Origin: Desulfurococcales archaeon
GTDB taxonomy: Archaea > Thermoproteota > Thermoprotei_A > Sulfolobales > WANQ01
Direction: 5' to 3'
DNA length: 7,178 nt
Assembly: GCA_027043985.1 (NCBI GenBank)
Contig: JALUDQ010000254.1
Coordinates: forward strand, 1 to 7,178
Within the stretch, counting starts at the first letter, position 1. Each line of letters starts with the position of its first letter. The notes under the pieces are model-generated. The model worked only from the letters and a program-made list of their open reading frames with translations. It was not told where the DNA came from and searched no databases. The position numbers and the translations under genes are program-made. Below, in pieces: positions 5,607 to 7,178 of the stretch.

Positions 5607-5924
5607 TTAGCCGCCGATAACACCTAAGGTATCTCTTATCACTCCTCTTCTCACAAGACTCTCATAGGTATTCCATATTCTCTTTACTGTCACGTGCCTA
5701 GTATCGAATCCTTGGTCCTCCAAGATCTTTAACACGAGATCCGGGAACTCGTCTGGATGGATTCCTTGAGCCATTTTTGCTGCTTCAATTACAGCTTCTG
5801 CTATGTCGCGGCTACTAGGATACGGTGTCTTCTTTTTCATTCTCTGCTTGCGTTCCTCCTCCAACACTTCTTCTAATACGTCTTCCGGGATATAGTCTAA
5901 GTCTATCTTCTTCTCGTTATTCAA
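5607..5924 (-). CDS. Small conserved-looking protein, probable winged-helix fold
   Basis: 105 residues starting from TTG. The start is supported by GAGGCTGA (5929-5936), whose GAGG lies 8 nt before it. The N-terminal 35 residues are highly charged and acidic, then basic (DVLEEVLEEERKQRMKKKTP), probably a helix. The rest, PYPSSRDIAEAVIEAAKMAQGIHPDEFPDLVLKILEDQGFDTRHVTVKRIWNTYESLVRRGVI in outline (34-97), has the rhythm of a winged helix: several helices, a recognition-like helix KRIWNTYESLVRRG, and a short end strand. I recall similar ~100-residue proteins in Crenarchaeota but no name. A role in DNA binding is inference from the pattern only. It is probably independently transcribed, since a TATA-like element lies at 5967-5974, and the zinc protein gene follows on the same strand. 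Confidence 0.72.
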   Translation of the reverse strand: MNNEKKIDLDYIPEDVLEEVLEEERKQRMKKKTPYPSSRDIAEAVIEAAKMAQGIHPDEFPDLVLKILEDQGFDTRHVTVKRIWNTYESLVRRGVIRDTLGVIGG

Positions 5925-5956
5925 TGTTTCAGCCTCTGTAACTTATATTGTATACT

Positions 5957-6982
5957 TTATTTTCCACTATTATAAATCATTGGTATATTAATATTGTATT
6001 TATAGGGTAATAAGAGACAAGTATCAGTCTTCCTTACAAAGAAGAATAGAGTAGATGTTATTAAATCCCATCTACCACTGCTAAATATATATTGTCTACA
6101 AGTATCTTGGCGTAGGTAGACATAGCTTAAATTACTAAAGGTATCAAAGTCTAGCAATGTTGATGGTAAAATACTTGTCTTAGTCTTTGGTTCCCCCTTA
6201 CTGAGGTTGTAGAATTCTATTCTCCTTATACATACTGTTCCAGCGTGACTGACAACTTCAGGTAAATAGTATGTACCATTAATGTAGAATATCCATGATC
6301 GAGGGTATGCGTTTATTCCACCAATAATATAGTTGTCTATGCGCGCAATCCATACCTCGTACGTAGTATTATATTTGTAGATTTTATTATTCACTGATTC
6401 ACTGAACCCCCACTCTCCTTCAAGCCATGTGATATGTCCCTCAAAATCATATGAAACGGGTTCGCTTGTATTAAATGATCCTATAACACTAAGCCAGTAT
6501 GGTGCAGCAACATAATAGCCGTTTACTGTATCATAATCCGTCGTACCATAGAAACCTATACCACCTCTAGAGAAACCCTCATATCCACCACTCACCCATT
6601 TTACAAGCGCTTTAACCAACACATAGTTAGTATTATTTAAGCCTACGTAGCTTGTATTAATCACTAAATGTTCTGTTCCAGTTAAATAAAGACATCCATC
6701 TCTAACATAGACTTGATTAGAGGGTATGATAACATTTCTACTATAATAGGTTTTAACAAGAAGCTTTTGTAGCGAACTATTGCCAACATCGTTAAAATCT
6801 ATTACTCTTATAAGCGTTGGATTCAACACCATTACATGTGCTATCTTGTATACAAAATCTACTTCATTGTCCTCAATGTTCCATAGAATAGGCTTTAATA
6901 TTAGTGAACTCGCAACAATACCGTGAAGTATAAGCACTAATAATATTGTTATGATAAAAATATACCTGTAGTTCCCCAACAT
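5957..6982 (-). CDS. Membrane-anchored extracytoplasmic protein, sequon-rich, possible LamG-like fold
   Basis: 341 residues as read. An N-terminal hydrophobic segment (about 7-29, YIFIITILLVLILHGIVASS) follows NYR and serves as signal anchor or signal peptide. The rest is polar, Tyr/Asn/Ser-rich and beta-patterned. It has eight N-x-S/T sequons (N68, N109, N116, N171, N205, N235, N259, N284), typical of a glycosylated crenarchaeal surface protein. The part from HLVINTSYVG to VCIRRIEFYNLSKGEP (105-266), with YVLVKALVKWVSGGYEGFSRGGIGFYG and a late AGTVCIRRIEFYNLS, resembles a concanavalin/LamG-type sandwich; this is inference. The start is supported by GGGAG about 8 nt upstream. The last ~52 residues look unlike the rest, and a +1 shift near 6115 gives a better pattern ending at 6061, so the true C-terminus is in doubt. 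Confidence 0.7.
   Translation of the reverse strand: MLGNYRYIFIITILLVLILHGIVASSLILKPILWNIEDNEVDFVYKIAHVMVLNPTLIRVIDFNDVGNSSLQKLLVKTYYSRNVIIPSNQVYVRDGCLYLTGTEHLVINTSYVGLNNTNYVLVKALVKWVSGGYEGFSRGGIGFYGTTDYDTVNGYYVAAPYWLSVIGSFNTSEPVSYDFEGHITWLEGEWGFSESVNNKIYKYNTTYEVWIARIDNYIIGGINAYPRSWIFYINGTYYLPEVVSHAGTVCIRRIEFYNLSKGEPKTKTSILPSTLLDFDTFSNLSYVYLRQDTCRQYIFSSGRWDLITSTLFFFVRKTDTCLLLPYKYNINIPMIYNSGK
5967..5974 (-). promoter_or_regulatory. Probable TATA box for the gene at 5607-5924
   Basis: The minus strand reads TTTATAAT. A start 26 bp downstream falls near 5945, giving a leader of about 20 nt that includes the GAGGCTGA ribosome site. It lies inside the last codons of the upstream reading frame, which matters for whether that frame really extends so far. 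Confidence 0.45.
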
Positions 6983-7001
6983 ACTTGTTCTCCCAAATCA
7001 T

Positions 7002-7011
7002 CTTAAATAAT
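7002..7011 (+). promoter_or_regulatory. TATA box for the C/D box sRNA candidate
   Basis: CTTAAATAAT is centred about 26 bp before G7033, the first base of the short GGG/CCC terminal stem. Archaeal TATA boxes sit about this far from the start. The gene at 5957-6982 diverges from the same stretch. Confidence 0.5.
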
Positions 7012-7018
7012 CGGATGA

Positions 7019-7030
7019 TAATAAAATATT
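7019..7030 (-). promoter_or_regulatory. Probable TATA box for the surface protein gene
   Basis: The minus strand reads AATATTTTATTA. A start near 7000 would give a leader of about 17 nt with GGGAG (6990-6994) before the ATG at 6982. The alternative element nearer the gene (7002-7011) would make the message leaderless. Confidence 0.4.
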
Positions 7031-7032
7031 TC

Positions 7033-7086
7033 GGGATGATCGTGGAGACGACTCTGAGAAATGATGAAGTGGAGCGACAGTGACCC
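7033..7086 (+). ncRNA. C/D box guide sRNA, dual guide, predicted 16S rRNA 2'-O-methylation
   Basis: The element order is complete: GGG (7033-7035), C box ATGATCG (7036-7042), 11-nt guide (7043-7053), D' box CTGA (7054-7057), 3-nt spacer GAA, C' box ATGATGA (7061-7067), 12-nt guide AGTGGAGCGACA (7068-7079), D box GTGA (7080-7083), CCC (7084-7086). C' and D' are perfect. In the terminal pair the canonical G-C is replaced by C7041-G7080, while both sheared G-A pairs and the U-U pair remain, so a k-turn for L7Ae can form. Guide lengths and spacer are typical of archaeal sRNAs that direct fibrillarin. The second guide is complementary over 10 nt to GUCGCUCCAC, the decoding-site strand of crenarchaeal 16S rRNA as I remember it. 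A TATA box lies 26 bp upstream. Confidence 0.62.
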
Positions 7087-7178
7087 TTAATCTTCAATGA
7101 GTTCTAAATTAAATACTTGATCTCCTATCTTAACACTATAGGAGTCTTCGCCTACCTCTTCTATTATAGCTGTTATGG
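7087..7178 (-). CDS. C-terminal end of an unidentified gene (runs off right edge)
   Basis: The final 29 codons of a minus-strand frame end with TAA at 7087-7089. They read ITAIIEEVGEDSYSVKIGDQ followed by VFNLELIED. The frame is open to the window edge, uses the same codons as its neighbours and alternates polar and hydrophobic residues like two or three beta strands (SYSVKIG, QVFNLELIE). That is a plausible end of a beta-rich domain but too little to name. Its stop codon directly abuts the CCC end of the plus-strand sRNA candidate. Confidence 0.5.
   Translation of the reverse strand, partial: ITAIIEEVGEDSYSVKIGDQVFNLELIED

Noticed and set aside
6873..7097. Minus-strand open frame of 74 codons
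   Set aside because: It overlaps the signal-anchor region of the surface protein in another frame and runs across the sRNA candidate and promoter.

Overview
The window looks like the chromosome of a hyperthermophilic crenarchaeon (Thermoproteota, Sulfolobales/Desulfurococcales side). The evidence is a crenarchaeal-type protein lysine methyltransferase (aKMT), an ESCRT-III/CdvB cell-division protein (Thermoproteales lack this system), a Sulfolobus-like aspartate aminotransferase, TATA boxes about 25 bp before inferred transcript starts, GGTGA/GAGG ribosome sites with TTG or GTG starts, and heavy AGA/AGG/ATA codon use. The genus cannot be fixed from the sequence.

Layout, left to right. (1) Minus strand, 1-2123: an aspartate-type aminotransferase, then separately aKMT overlapping by 4 bp (ATGA) with a DUF1152 gene that runs off the left edge. 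(2) Plus strand, 2298-3742: two unrecognised genes, one with an extreme Lys/Arg C-terminal tail and one that may have a DUF4350/GATase-like fold. (3) About 200 bp (3743-3946) with a hairpin, a strong TATA box, a nested inverted repeat and a cluster of CAATTA motifs, leading into cdvB (3947-4600, plus). (4) Minus strand, 4612-6982: a Cys-containing hypothetical protein, a small protein made of two copies of an eight-ligand zinc module, a small probable winged-helix protein, and a membrane-anchored, sequon-rich surface protein that may be frameshifted near its 3' end. (5) Right edge: a plus-strand C/D box guide-RNA candidate (7033-7086), then the C-terminal end of another minus-strand gene.

The strongest result absent from a protein-level view is the C/D box sRNA at 7033-7086. 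Its C'/D' motif is perfect, its terminal C/D motif has a compensating C-G for G-C swap, a TATA box lies at the right distance, and one guide matches (from memory) the decoding-site segment of crenarchaeal 16S rRNA. A weaker candidate of the same architecture lies at 5552-5604. Both end against the stop codon of an opposite-strand gene.

The genes do not form one pathway. They cover chromatin and protein methylation, amino-acid metabolism, cell division/membrane remodelling and RNA modification, mixed with lineage-specific hypotheticals. I see no insertion sequence, CRISPR array, tRNA or rRNA.
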